From Lachnospiraceae bacterium UBA3732 (GTDB taxonomy: Bacteria > Bacillota > Clostridia > Lachnospirales > Lachnospiraceae), in NCBI GenBank assembly GCA_002372545.1, contig DFHD01000040.1:1-19476 (forward strand): a stretch of DNA of 19,476 bases, in the 5' to 3' direction. Every line of letters starts with the position of its first letter. Within the stretch, counting starts at the first letter, position 1. The position numbers and the translations under genes were made by a program. Shown here one piece after another: positions 1 to 7,345 of this stretch. The notes beneath the pieces were generated by a model. It had not been told where the DNA came from. It saw only the letters and a list, made by a program, of their open reading frames with translations, and searched no databases.

Positions 1-19
1 CAACCTGCAATGTCAATAT

Positions 20-109
20 TTACAAACTCCTGCCATTAATTTCTTTCCACTGAATGATACCTTTTGCGTTCGCCCAGGATAAGGCATCCTTCGCATAATT
101 TGAATTTTT
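20..109 (-). pseudogene. Possible S-layer homology (SLH) domain remnant
   Basis: A short stretch bounded by stops on both sides in this frame. It reads NYAKDALSWANAKGIIQW, which resembles the core of an SLH repeat (Ala-rich helix, Trp-Ala, then Gly-Ile-Ile). It has no start codon or ribosome binding site and is only about 29 codons long. If the resemblance is real it is a decayed fragment of a surface or cell-wall-binding protein. The rest of the 1-188 segment shows no gene and no clear terminator for rnhA. The call rests on pattern memory only, so chance similarity remains possible. Confidence 0.28.
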
Positions 110-188
110 TTATAATCCGGCATTTTATTGATCTCGTTTTTTTCGGTTTATTAAGCTGTCCCAGATAGTTCTTCTAAGCATTCTGCAC

Positions 189-674
189 CTACGGCTCGGC
201 CGGGAGTCCTTCGTCGACGATCCGGTCATTTCCGTCTGCTGCCGCTGTTGCCAGCCGGTCGCAGCGTTCATTCCCGGGATTACCGTCGTGCCCCTTCACC
301 CAGACAAAAGTAACTGTGTGCGGTTTCTTCGCCTCAAGAAGTCTTTTCCAAAGGTCGTCGTTCTTGACAGGCTTTTTTCCCGCTGTCCGCCAGTTATTCT
401 TCAGCCAGCTGTCGATCCAATGCTCCTGAAACGCTTTCACGAGATACTGGGAGTCGGAATACATTTTAACCTCGCAGGGCTTTGTTAAAGCCTCCAGACC
501 AACAATAGCACCGAGCAGCTCCATCCGGTTGTTGGTTGTCTTGATATAGCCCTGAGAAAACTCCCGGACATGGAGCGTCCCGTCCTTTGCCGTAAATTCA
601 ATTCTCGTACCGTAACCGCCCGGCCCGGGGTTTCCTCTCGCCGCGCCGTCGGAATAAATGATCACTTTATCCAT
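189..674 (-). CDS. rnhA: Ribonuclease HI
   Basis: 161-residue RNase HI, which cuts the RNA strand of RNA-DNA hybrids in the cytoplasm (R-loops, primers). The full DEDD active site is visible: Asp9 in YSDGA, Glu52 in RMELLGA, Asp74 in YSDSQYL and Asp139 in NERCDRLA, with the mobile catalytic His129 in VKGHDGNPGN. The length is normal for the single-domain bacterial enzyme. The ATG at 674 has a modest AAAGG site just upstream. It is the last gene of the der-led cluster, 39 bp after the metallophosphoesterase. The window also carries the unrelated RNase HII (rnhB), so both classes of hybrid-removing enzyme are present. No obvious intrinsic terminator follows the TAG stop. Confidence 0.96.
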   Translation of the reverse strand: MDKVIIYSDGAARGNPGPGGYGTRIEFTAKDGTLHVREFSQGYIKTTNNRMELLGAIVGLEALTKPCEVKMYSDSQYLVKAFQEHWIDSWLKNNWRTAGKKPVKNDDLWKRLLEAKKPHTVTFVWVKGHDGNPGNERCDRLATAAADGNDRIVDEGLPAEP

Positions 675-713
675 ATTTGCCTTTCGGATTTACTCATATC
701 GCTAATAATCGCA

Positions 714-1589
714 TTACGCATCTCTCGTCAGTGTTATCCCCACAACCTCAGGGATGTTTCCGAACCTGATCTTCAGGGTATGCTGCCCGAGCCCCCCGGT
801 TACCAGCATTTGCGTATTTTTCTCACGGAATATGCCCTTATCATATTTGGGGAAAAGCGTGAATCTCGGAGAGATCACACCGCCCAGAAACGGAAGTCTC
901 ACGATTCCTCCGTGATAATGGCCGGAAAGAACCAGATCGGCGCCCCAATTCGCATAGGCAGGCAGCTGCTCCGGGTCATGTGCAAGCAGGATGCTTACTC
1001 CCTCCCTTTCCGGAAGAAGTCTGCAAAGCTCCCTGGCCGATATTCTTTCCTTCACCTTTTTCCGGTAATAGTAAAGCTCCATATCCAGCCCGTAGAGCCG
1101 GATCCCCCCCAGCTCCGGAATGATCTGTACGCCATTCTGGATAACCGGAATATCGGGAGAAAGCGAGTGGCAGAAGGCGGTCCACATCTGGCCGTTGTCA
1201 TACATACCAACCTTTAACCGCTTTTCATGATTACCCAGAGCCATATATACCGGCCATTCTCTGCTCAGCCGGTTCAGAAGATCGGTGGCCGGCTCAATAT
1301 CCGGACACCTGCCGCTTACCATATCTCCGCCGACAAGGATCACATCCGGCTTAAACTCCCGGATCTTCTCTATGATCTTTCCATTGAGCCGGCCCTTACC
1401 TGCCAGATGATAATCCGAAAAAAAGATGATTCTCTTTCCCTCCGCCTCCGGAGGAAGGTTTCTGAGACCGATCCGGTATTCCACAAGGGTAACAGTATGC
1501 ATTTCCCGCAGGCTTTCCACCAGAAAAAGGCAGGCTGCACCTGCCGAGATCATAGAAATATTCTTCAGCTTCCGTCTCCGGCCGTTCAT
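714..1589 (-). CDS. Membrane-anchored metallophosphoesterase (calcineurin-like)
   Basis: 291 residues. An N-terminal hydrophobic segment (about residues 11-29), preceded by a basic RRRK stretch, predicts a membrane anchor or uncleaved signal. The catalytic domain shows the dinuclear-metal signature in order: D59 and H61 in SDYH, D89 in GGDM, N120-H121 in LGNHE, H204 in LLAHD, and H224/H226 in LSGHYHGG. This matches the YkuE-like class of bacterial metallophosphoesterases; in related proteins substrates include UDP-sugar lipids or cell-envelope phosphoesters, but the substrate cannot be read here. Its ATG overlaps the scpB stop by one base (TAATG), which suggests translational coupling. It shares a cluster with phospholipid genes, weakly in keeping with an envelope role. 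Confidence 0.9.
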   Translation of the reverse strand: MNGRRRKLKNISMISAGAACLFLVESLREMHTVTLVEYRIGLRNLPPEAEGKRIIFFSDYHLAGKGRLNGKIIEKIREFKPDVILVGGDMVSGRCPDIEPATDLLNRLSREWPVYMALGNHEKRLKVGMYDNGQMWTAFCHSLSPDIPVIQNGVQIIPELGGIRLYGLDMELYYYRKKVKERISARELCRLLPEREGVSILLAHDPEQLPAYANWGADLVLSGHYHGGIVRLPFLGGVISPRFTLFPKYDKGIFREKNTQMLVTGGLGQHTLKIRFGNIPEVVGITLTRDA

Positions 1590-2191
1590 TATACCGGCAC
1601 CTCTATACCGGCCTCTTCCTCTGCCTGCTTCTGAAAATCCGCAAGCTGGTCGGGTGAAATATCCGGCAGTTCATCCATGGAGGATATGCCGAAGCTCCTG
1701 AGAAACTCATCCGTTGTTCCGAAAAGAATGGGATGACCGGGGGCATCCAGCCTGCCCACCTCGCGGATCAGATTGTATTCCAGAAGCTTATTGACCGCAT
1801 GGTCCGAAGAAACGCCGCGGATCTTTTCAATCTCCGCTCTTGTTACCGGCTGCTTATAGGCAATAATGGAAAGGGTCTCCAGCACAACATCCGTAAGAGA
1901 ATGCTTCTTCGGCATATTAACCAGCCGGATCAGCGGATCATAGTATTCATTTTTTGTGCAGAGCTGCAGCCGGGAATCCAGCCGGATCAGACGAATCCCC
2001 CTGTTCTCATCTTCATACGAAGCGATGAGCGCATTAACAGCCTCTCTTACCTCTTTCTGATATTCCTTATCCTCAGCCCTTTCGGGGTCGAGCGCGCGGA
2101 TCAGTTCATCTTCCTCCACGGCATCCCCCACGGAGAAGATCATGGCCTCAAGGGCAGCCATCAAATTCATTCTGCTTTCTTCCTGTTCCAT
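1589..2191 (-). CDS. scpB: Segregation and condensation protein B
   Basis: 200 residues. ScpB is the winged-helix (kite) subunit of the SMC-ScpAB complex that organises and segregates the chromosome. The conserved core is clear: SLTDVVLETLSIIAYKQPVT, then EIEKIRGVSSDHAVNKLLE and GRLDAPGHPILFGTTDEFL. The N-terminal half is the first winged helix (AALEAMIFSVGDAVEEDEL). It lies 37 bp after scpA. Start choice: the ATG at 2191 has AGGAG about 12 bases upstream, rather far; the second ATG, at codon 8 (2170), has AGGA about 10 bases upstream and would match the usual ScpB N-terminus, so the first seven residues are uncertain. The stop overlaps the next gene by one base. Confidence 0.95.
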   Translation of the reverse strand: MEQEESRMNLMAALEAMIFSVGDAVEEDELIRALDPERAEDKEYQKEVREAVNALIASYEDENRGIRLIRLDSRLQLCTKNEYYDPLIRLVNMPKKHSLTDVVLETLSIIAYKQPVTRAEIEKIRGVSSDHAVNKLLEYNLIREVGRLDAPGHPILFGTTDEFLRSFGISSMDELPDISPDQLADFQKQAEEEAGIEVPV

Positions 2192-2228
2192 TTAACGTAT
2201 ATGCTCCTGCTATAATATCACCTGCTGT

Positions 2229-2984
2229 TTACCCTTCCAGCGAATCGATCATGATCTCGCCGAACCTTTCCTCCTGCCGGATAGAGATCACTCCGGTCTT
2301 CATCAGCTCCAGAATGGCCAGAAAGGAAACGATGAGGTTCATTTTCCCTCTTTTTCTGGTCAGGAGGGTACGGAAACGAATACTCTTCAGTCCGCGGATC
2401 TCCGCCTGTATTTCAGCCATCCGGTCCTCCAGACGGATCTCATCCCTGGTGATGGTACCAAACCGGCTCCTCACCGGATCCACTCTGTCTGCCTCCCGGC
2501 GGAGAAGCGTCTGAAAAAGGTTATGCAGCTTAGCCATCGTAACATCCGATTCCCGGATCAGCTCTGCCGGATCCACTTCCTCCCTGTACTGCCGAACCTC
2601 CTTCGGTATGGTAGCCTTTTTATACATCACGTGTCCCGCATCCAGCTCCATATCCTTCAGCTCAAGAGCCGCATATTTGTACATCTTATATTCGATCAGG
2701 CTCTTCACCAGCTCAGCTCTGGGATCATCCTCCTCTTCCTCTTCCTTTTCTTCTTTTGGAAGAAGCATTCGGGTCTTGATGGCGATCAGGGTGGAAGCCA
2801 TGACGAGAAAGTCGCTGAGAAAATCCGCTTCCACCTCCGTCATGTGCTCCAGATATCCCAGATACTGCTCCGTGATCTCCACAATGGGGATATCAAAAAT
2901 ATTATATTTATTCTTCTCGATCAAATGCAGGAGAAGGTCCAGAGGCCCCTCAAAGCCTTCGATCTTTACATCAGGTTTATTCAT
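2229..2984 (-). CDS. scpA: Segregation and condensation protein A
   Basis: 251 residues. ScpA is the kleisin that bridges the SMC heads and binds ScpB. The N-terminal kleisin signature FEGPLDLLLHLIEKNKYNIFD (reads into DIPIVEITEQYL) is intact. An acidic linker rich in Glu/Asp (about residues 78-88) follows the MLLP segment, as often seen in this family. The C-terminal winged helix appears near residues 210-247 (VSFLAILELMKTGVISIRQ). The ATG lies only 3 bp after the gpsA stop with just a very close AGGAT ahead of it, so initiation probably depends on ribosomes finishing gpsA. Adjacent to scpB as usual; sitting directly behind gpsA is a less common arrangement. Confidence 0.96.
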   Translation of the reverse strand: MNKPDVKIEGFEGPLDLLLHLIEKNKYNIFDIPIVEITEQYLGYLEHMTEVEADFLSDFLVMASTLIAIKTRMLLPKEEKEEEEEDDPRAELVKSLIEYKMYKYAALELKDMELDAGHVMYKKATIPKEVRQYREEVDPAELIRESDVTMAKLHNLFQTLLRREADRVDPVRSRFGTITRDEIRLEDRMAEIQAEIRGLKSIRFRTLLTRKRGKMNLIVSFLAILELMKTGVISIRQEERFGEIMIDSLEG

Positions 2985-2987
2985 ATC

Positions 2988-3995
2988 CTACGCCCAGTCC
3001 AATGATGCCACTTCACTCTTCTTATCTCTGGTCAGCAGCTCATGCAGAGCCTCCTTTGCCGGAAAATCATGAAATAAGATCCGGTTCACCATCTCAACAA
3101 TGGGCATGGTCACATGATATTTCTCTGCCAGAAGAAGCGCCGCTTTTGCGGAATACACGCCTTCCACCACCATATGCACCTCATCCATCGCTTCCTGCAT
3201 GGTCCTGCCCTGTCCCATGAGATATCCGGCCTTGCGGTTCCGGCTGTGCACGGATGCGCAGGTCACGATCAGATCGCCGATGCCCGAAAGACCGGAAAGG
3301 GTTTCTGCATGACCGCCCATTTTCACTGCAAGCTCGCGGATTTCGGAAATGCCTCTCGTGATGAGCGCCGCCTTGGTATTGTCACCGCAGCCGAGGCCGT
3401 CGGCAATACCTGCCGCAAGAGCGATCACGTTCTTCAGCGCCGCGCCAAGCTCGATACCAGTCATATCCGGGCTGATATAGACCCGGAAGAAATCGGTCAT
3501 GAAAACATCCTGCAGAAGCTCAGCCGTCTTTCTGGTATGCGCACCGACAACCACCGTTGTGGGCATAAGCTTACCCACCTCCTCTGCATGACTCGGGCCG
3601 GAAAGGACAGCCACATCCGCACCGGGGATTTCCTCTTCGATCACCTGGTCCAGAAGATGGAGCGTGCTTTCCTCTATTCCCTTTGCCACGCTGACGATGA
3701 TCGTACCGTCGGCGATATATTTCGAAGCTGTCTTTGCCGTACTCCGGATAAAGGGAGAAGGCACGGCAAAAACCACCAGTTCCTTATCACGAAGGGCATC
3801 CTCAATGTCTGTGGTATATTCCACGGTTCCCGGAAGGATAACGCCCGGAAGCTTGGCCTTCTGCTCGCCGTAGGTCTTTAACATGGCGACCTCCTCCGGA
3901 TCGATGGACCAGACGGTTACCTCATGTTTGTTTTCTGTCAGGAGCCTCGCCAGGGCAACGCCCCAGCTTCCTGCACCAAGGATGACTATCTTCAC
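2988..3995 (-). CDS. gpsA: Glycerol-3-phosphate dehydrogenase [NAD(P)+]
   Basis: 335 residues. GpsA reduces dihydroxyacetone phosphate to sn-glycerol-3-phosphate, the backbone for phospholipids. The Rossmann dinucleotide motif GAGSWG is at residues 7-12. Conserved VAKGIE (Lys105), LSGPSHAEE and the catalytic LKN (Lys188) with the following GDNTKAALITRG substrate loop are present. Length is normal. The start is GTG at 3995, overlapping the plsY stop by four bases (GTGA), with GGAGG seven bases upstream inside plsY. The product feeds PlsY, whose gene is immediately upstream, so the two consecutive steps of phosphatidic acid synthesis are translationally coupled. Confidence 0.97.
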   Translation of the reverse strand: MKIVILGAGSWGVALARLLTENKHEVTVWSIDPEEVAMLKTYGEQKAKLPGVILPGTVEYTTDIEDALRDKELVVFAVPSPFIRSTAKTASKYIADGTIIVSVAKGIEESTLHLLDQVIEEEIPGADVAVLSGPSHAEEVGKLMPTTVVVGAHTRKTAELLQDVFMTDFFRVYISPDMTGIELGAALKNVIALAAGIADGLGCGDNTKAALITRGISEIRELAVKMGGHAETLSGLSGIGDLIVTCASVHSRNRKAGYLMGQGRTMQEAMDEVHMVVEGVYSAKAALLLAEKYHVTMPIVEMVNRILFHDFPAKEALHELLTRDKKSEVASLDWA

Positions 3996-4675
3996 TTTTC
4001 CGCCTCCTCTGTATGTTTGAAATGCAGCTTATTTTCCTTATGTTGCAAAAGCCTAACGATATTGGTTCTGTGACGTGCAATGGACAGCGCCGCAAAAAGA
4101 GCGGCGACTATGATGCTCTCGATCATGGCCGATCTGGAAGAAGAAACGTCCGGATCAAAACAGAGCCATCCCTGAAATGCAAAGGTGATATAGAGCGTCA
4201 GGAATTCCACCATCAGCAGGATGGAGCCGAGAGAAACATATTTTGTCAGGGCAACTACAAGAACAAAGAGAACCAGAAGGATCAGGATCATCTTCGGGAT
4301 CAGAAGACCGACAATAGTCCCGGCAATGGTCGCAACGCCCTTTCCGCCCTTGAATTTCAGATAAAAGGGAAATACATGTCCCAAAACCGCGCCGAAGCCG
4401 GTATAAAGGACATACAAAAGGAATGTGTCCGGGTAATCCGGTTTAAACAGAAAACGGACGATCAGACAGGGAATAAAGGACTTCAGAAAGTCTCCGAGAA
4501 AAACCACAAGGCCGGCCTTGGGGCCGAGAACACGGAGTGCGTTTGTGGTTCCGGTATTCCCGCTTCCGGACTTCCGGATATCCACTCCCTTCAGCTTGCC
4601 GTAGATCACTCCCGTTTCGAGAAGTCCGCAGATATAGCCTCCAAAAAGACATATGATTCGATAAAGGGTGGTCAA
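3992..4675 (-). CDS. plsY: Acyl-phosphate:glycerol-3-phosphate acyltransferase
   Basis: 227-residue polytopic membrane protein. PlsY moves an acyl group from acyl phosphate to glycerol-3-phosphate, making lysophosphatidate. Motif 1 is SGSGNTGTTNALR (about residues 36-48) and motif 2 is GHVFPFYLKFKGGKGVAT (about 99-116); several hydrophobic segments surround them. The start is TTG at 4675, overlapping the der stop by four bases (TTGA) and preceded by the purine-rich AAGGAAGAAGG site. The C-terminal tail is hydrophilic (about residues 203-227). It forms a functional pair with the downstream gpsA. The TTG and four-base overlap suggest its translation is tuned relative to der. Confidence 0.96.
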   Translation of the reverse strand: MTTLYRIICLFGGYICGLLETGVIYGKLKGVDIRKSGSGNTGTTNALRVLGPKAGLVVFLGDFLKSFIPCLIVRFLFKPDYPDTFLLYVLYTGFGAVLGHVFPFYLKFKGGKGVATIAGTIVGLLIPKMILILLVLFVLVVALTKYVSLGSILLMVEFLTLYITFAFQGWLCFDPDVSSSRSAMIESIIVAALFAALSIARHRTNIVRLLQHKENKLHFKHTEEAEK

Positions 4676-5997
4676 TTTTCCTTCTTCCTTTCTCTGATGA
4701 TGATCTTTACCGGAGTACCGCGGAACAGGAAAGCTTCTCTGATCCGGTTCTCCAGATACCGTACATAGGAGAAATGTGCAAGCTCCTTATTGTTTACAAA
4801 AAGCACAAATGTCGGCGGTCTGACGCTGACCTGGGTACCATAGTAAACCCGGAGTCTTTTCCCCTTATCTGTGGGCGGCTCGTTTTCCGCAACCGCCTCT
4901 GTCAGGATTTCATTGAGTACACCGGTCTGGATCCGGAGAGTATGATAACCCTCCACCATATCGATCAGCTGAAAAAGCTTCGGCAGACGCTGACCGGTCA
5001 CAGCGGAAACAAAGAGCATCTCCGCATAATTCATGAAGGAAAGCTTGGTGCGGATCTCCTTTTCCATGTATTTCATGGTATTGGTCTCTTTTTCCACCAG
5101 ATCCCATTTGTTCACCAGAACGATCATGCCCTTGCCCCGTTCATGGGCAATTCCGGCAATCTTGGTATCCTGCTCGGTAATCCCCTCTGCCGCATCGATC
5201 ATAAGCACGCAGATATCCGCTCTTTCCACGGCAGCTACGGTACGGATAATACTGTACCGCTCAATCTCATCCTTGATCTTGCTCTTTCTTCTGAGACCTG
5301 CTGTATCGATAAATATGTAATCCTTCCCGTTTCTTCTGAGGCGGGTATCCACGGCGTCCCTCGTCGTTCCGGCAATATCCGAAACGATCAGGCGCTCCTC
5401 GCCCAGAAGCTTATTGATCAGAGAGGATTTACCGACATTCGGCTTTCCGATCACCGCAACGCAGGTAACCTCTTCCTCCTCATCCGCTTCGGGAAGCTGA
5501 TCAAAGTAAACAAATACCTCGTCCAGAAGATCGCCGAGTCCTGTCCGGCCTGAGGCGGATACCGCTACCGGATCCCCAATGCCCAGCTGGTAAAATTCAT
5601 ACACATAGGTCTGGAATTTTTCATAGTTATCCACTTTATTCACGCAGAGAACTACAGGCTTCTTGCTCTTTCTCAGCATATCCGCCACCATCTGGTCGGA
5701 TGCTGTAAGACCTGCCCGGACATCCGTTACAAAAATGATCACGTCCGCCGTCTCAATGGCAATCTCCGCCTGCTCCCGCATGCTCCTGAGGAGCACATCC
5801 TCGGATTCCGGATCGATACCGCCGGTATCCACCAGGGTAAACTTCCTGTTTCTCCACTCGCAGTCCGCATAGATCCGGTCTCTGGTCACGCCGGGCGTAT
5901 CCTGCACAATGGAGATCTTTTCTCCGCATAAGGTATTGAATAAAGTGGACTTTCCCACATTCGGCCTGCCGACAATGGCCGCCACATGCTTTGTCAT
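4672..5997 (-). CDS. der: Ribosome-assembly GTPase Der (EngA)
   Basis: 441 residues with two tandem GTPase domains and a C-terminal KH-like domain, the hallmark of Der, needed for 50S subunit maturation. Domain 1: GRPNVGKST (10-18), DTGG (57-60), NKVD (120-123). An acidic linker EADEEEEV joins to domain 2: GKPNVGKSS (184-192), DTAG (231-234), NKWD (296-299). The KH-like part ends with a basic stretch (IIRERKKEN). The ATG at 5997 has GGAGA six bases upstream. It begins a tightly packed cluster (der, plsY, gpsA, scpA, scpB, phosphoesterase, rnhA) and has its own candidate promoter at 6093-6121, giving a leader of about 89 nt. Confidence 0.98.
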   Translation of the reverse strand: MTKHVAAIVGRPNVGKSTLFNTLCGEKISIVQDTPGVTRDRIYADCEWRNRKFTLVDTGGIDPESEDVLLRSMREQAEIAIETADVIIFVTDVRAGLTASDQMVADMLRKSKKPVVLCVNKVDNYEKFQTYVYEFYQLGIGDPVAVSASGRTGLGDLLDEVFVYFDQLPEADEEEEVTCVAVIGKPNVGKSSLINKLLGEERLIVSDIAGTTRDAVDTRLRRNGKDYIFIDTAGLRRKSKIKDEIERYSIIRTVAAVERADICVLMIDAAEGITEQDTKIAGIAHERGKGMIVLVNKWDLVEKETNTMKYMEKEIRTKLSFMNYAEMLFVSAVTGQRLPKLFQLIDMVEGYHTLRIQTGVLNEILTEAVAENEPPTDKGKRLRVYYGTQVSVRPPTFVLFVNNKELAHFSYVRYLENRIREAFLFRGTPVKIIIRERKKEN

Positions 5998-6056
5998 ATA
6001 TTTTCTCCGATCTGATTAATCTGCCTGCCAATGCGTTCCAACGGATTATGCCGAAT

Positions 6057-6082
6057 AGTGCAGCCTTCTCCGACTATGCACT
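6057..6082 (-). other. Hairpin at the 5' end of the der leader
   Basis: The minus strand reads AGTGCA, 14 bases, then TGCACT, a 6-bp stem just a few bases after the expected transcription start of the 6093-6121 promoter. It is not followed by a T run, so it is not a terminator. It could stabilise the 5' end of the der transcript; its function is unknown. Confidence 0.3.
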
Positions 6083-6092
6083 TCGACTCTTC

Positions 6093-6121
6093 ATTTTAAC
6101 TGATTTTGGGCTGTCTGTAAA
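6093..6121 (-). promoter_or_regulatory. Candidate sigma-A promoter for the der operon
   Basis: The minus strand shows TTTACA (6116-6121), a 17-bp spacer, and TAAAAT (6093-6098). Each hexamer is one base from consensus. It lies just after the yraN stop in a 134-bp gap, the only sizeable gap between yraN and der, and no other strong signal is present there. Expected start of transcription is near 6086. Confidence 0.65.
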
Positions 6122-6131
6122 GATAAAGCGC

Positions 6132-6476
6132 TCAGAACGCATTGGGGTAGTGCCGCAGATCACTGCCCAGAATAGAGATAACATCAAAACGCAAATAGGC
6201 TTCTGCCGGATTTATTCCGTTCTTTTTCAGATAAGAAAGGGCTGTCCGGCGGATCACCTCCTGCTTTTTCTCCCCAACGGCCTCGGCCGGGTCACCTGCC
6301 CCCGTGCCGGAACGGTATTTCACCTCAACAAATACATATTCTTTTCCGTCTCTGGCAATAAGGTCGATCTCTCCGTACCTGGTTCTGAAATTCCGTTCCA
6401 AAATATGGCAGCCTTCTTTTTCCAGATATAATGCTGCCAGCCCTTCCTTATCTTTTCCGACTTCCCGTTTATTCAA
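6132..6476 (-). CDS. yraN: YraN family (UPF0102) nuclease-like protein
   Basis: 114 residues from the chosen TTG start. It has the endonuclease-like fold motifs of UPF0102: KEGLAALYLEKEG with a Glu in helix 1, then YGEIDLIARD and YVFVEVKYRS, i.e. the E-x-D...E-x-K metal-site pattern of PD-(D/E)XK nucleases. The family's precise role is unsettled; a nuclease role in DNA processing is the usual proposal. The open frame extends upstream into rnhB, but that part does not look like the family. The TTG at 6476 has AAAGGA eight bases upstream and lies 19 bp after the rnhB stop, so I take it as the start. Neighbouring rnhB is the usual partner. Confidence 0.88.
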   Translation of the reverse strand: MNKREVGKDKEGLAALYLEKEGCHILERNFRTRYGEIDLIARDGKEYVFVEVKYRSGTGAGDPAEAVGEKKQEVIRRTALSYLKKNGINPAEAYLRFDVISILGSDLRHYPNAF

Positions 6477-6495
6477 AGAGTAAATCCTTTCTGTT

Positions 6496-7290
6496 TCACA
6501 GGCCCGCCAGCAGGTCATCCGGAATAAAGCTTCTTCTGTGGATCGGACAGAGGCCGTATTTCCGGATAGCATCCATATGCTGCTTCGTCCCGTAGCCCTT
6601 ATGAGCCGCAAACCCGTATTCAGGATAAAGCCTGTCATACTCCACCATCATCCTGTCTCTGGTCACCTTGGCCACGATACTGGCCGCAGCAATCGAAAGA
6701 GAAAGCGTATCTCCTTTAATAATGGCCTTCTGGGGTATCTCCAGCCCCTTTATAGGGAAGGCATCCACCAGAACCGCCCCGGGCGGAGGGTCGAGCGCAA
6801 GGACTGCATCCCGCATGGAATCGTTATCTGCAGGGGCAATTCCCATGGAATCGATCTCTTCCGGCGAACGCTCTCCGATCCCGACAGCGACGGCATTTTT
6901 CAGAATATACGCATAAAGCTCCTCTCTAAGCTGTTCCTTAACCTGTTTGGAATCATTACAATAGGGAAAAAGAACATCCTCCGGAAGGATCACTGCCGCA
7001 CAGAGGATCGGCCCGGCAAGAGGACCCCTGCCCACCTCATCCACGCCGGCTACAAGCGTTCCTGGTGCAAAGGAATGCTCCCAGCTTCGCATGCCCGAAA
7101 GCCTGTTTTCCTCCTTTTCCAGAAGCCGAAGCTCCTTTTCCGCCCGTTCGGCATATTTCTTTACTCCCGCACGCTCACTTTCGGCAGCAACGCGCTTAAG
7201 CTCCGCCAGCCTTTCCTTCTTTTTCGGAAAAGAATAAAAAGGAAGTGCCCTGATCTCGTCCCAGATTTGTTTTGCTTCTGCCTGATTCAT
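6496..7290 (-). CDS. rnhB: Ribonuclease HII
   Basis: 264 residues. RNase HII nicks RNA-DNA hybrids and starts removal of ribonucleotides misincorporated in DNA. The DEDD site is visible: D84-E85 in AGVDEVGRGPLAGP, D176 in VLVDAF and D194 in IKGDTLS, followed by IAAASIVAKVTRDR. An N-terminal extension of about 75 residues, lysine- and glutamate-rich and probably helical, precedes the catalytic core; Bacillus-type RNase HII also has such an extension. The ATG at 7290 is preceded by a G7 run and CAGG rather than a standard site. It sits between the second lepB and yraN in the ribosome-linked cluster. Confidence 0.96.
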   Translation of the reverse strand: MNQAEAKQIWDEIRALPFYSFPKKKERLAELKRVAAESERAGVKKYAERAEKELRLLEKEENRLSGMRSWEHSFAPGTLVAGVDEVGRGPLAGPILCAAVILPEDVLFPYCNDSKQVKEQLREELYAYILKNAVAVGIGERSPEEIDSMGIAPADNDSMRDAVLALDPPPGAVLVDAFPIKGLEIPQKAIIKGDTLSLSIAAASIVAKVTRDRMMVEYDRLYPEYGFAAHKGYGTKQHMDAIRKYGLCPIHRRSFIPDDLLAGL

Positions 7291-7345
7291 CCTGCCCCCC
7301 CTGTGATAAGAGCCGCGGATACAGACTCATCCACGGCCCAAATGC

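Larger units (their letters stand above)
6028..6145. repeat. 11-bp perfect inverted repeat flanking the der promoter
   Basis: The arms are CCAATGCGTTC at 6028-6038 and its exact reverse complement at 6135-6145, separated by 96 bp that include the candidate der promoter. One arm lies in the der leader and the other covers the last codons of yraN. The match stops at 11 bp on both sides. It could be an invertible promoter cassette, a long-range RNA pairing, or chance: an 11-bp match is of borderline rarity over a window this size. Confidence 0.4.

Noticed and set aside
6477..6638. N-terminal extension of yraN to an ATG at 6638
   Set aside because: It overlaps rnhB in another frame and does not look like UPF0102; the TTG at 6476 has a good SD and normal protein length.
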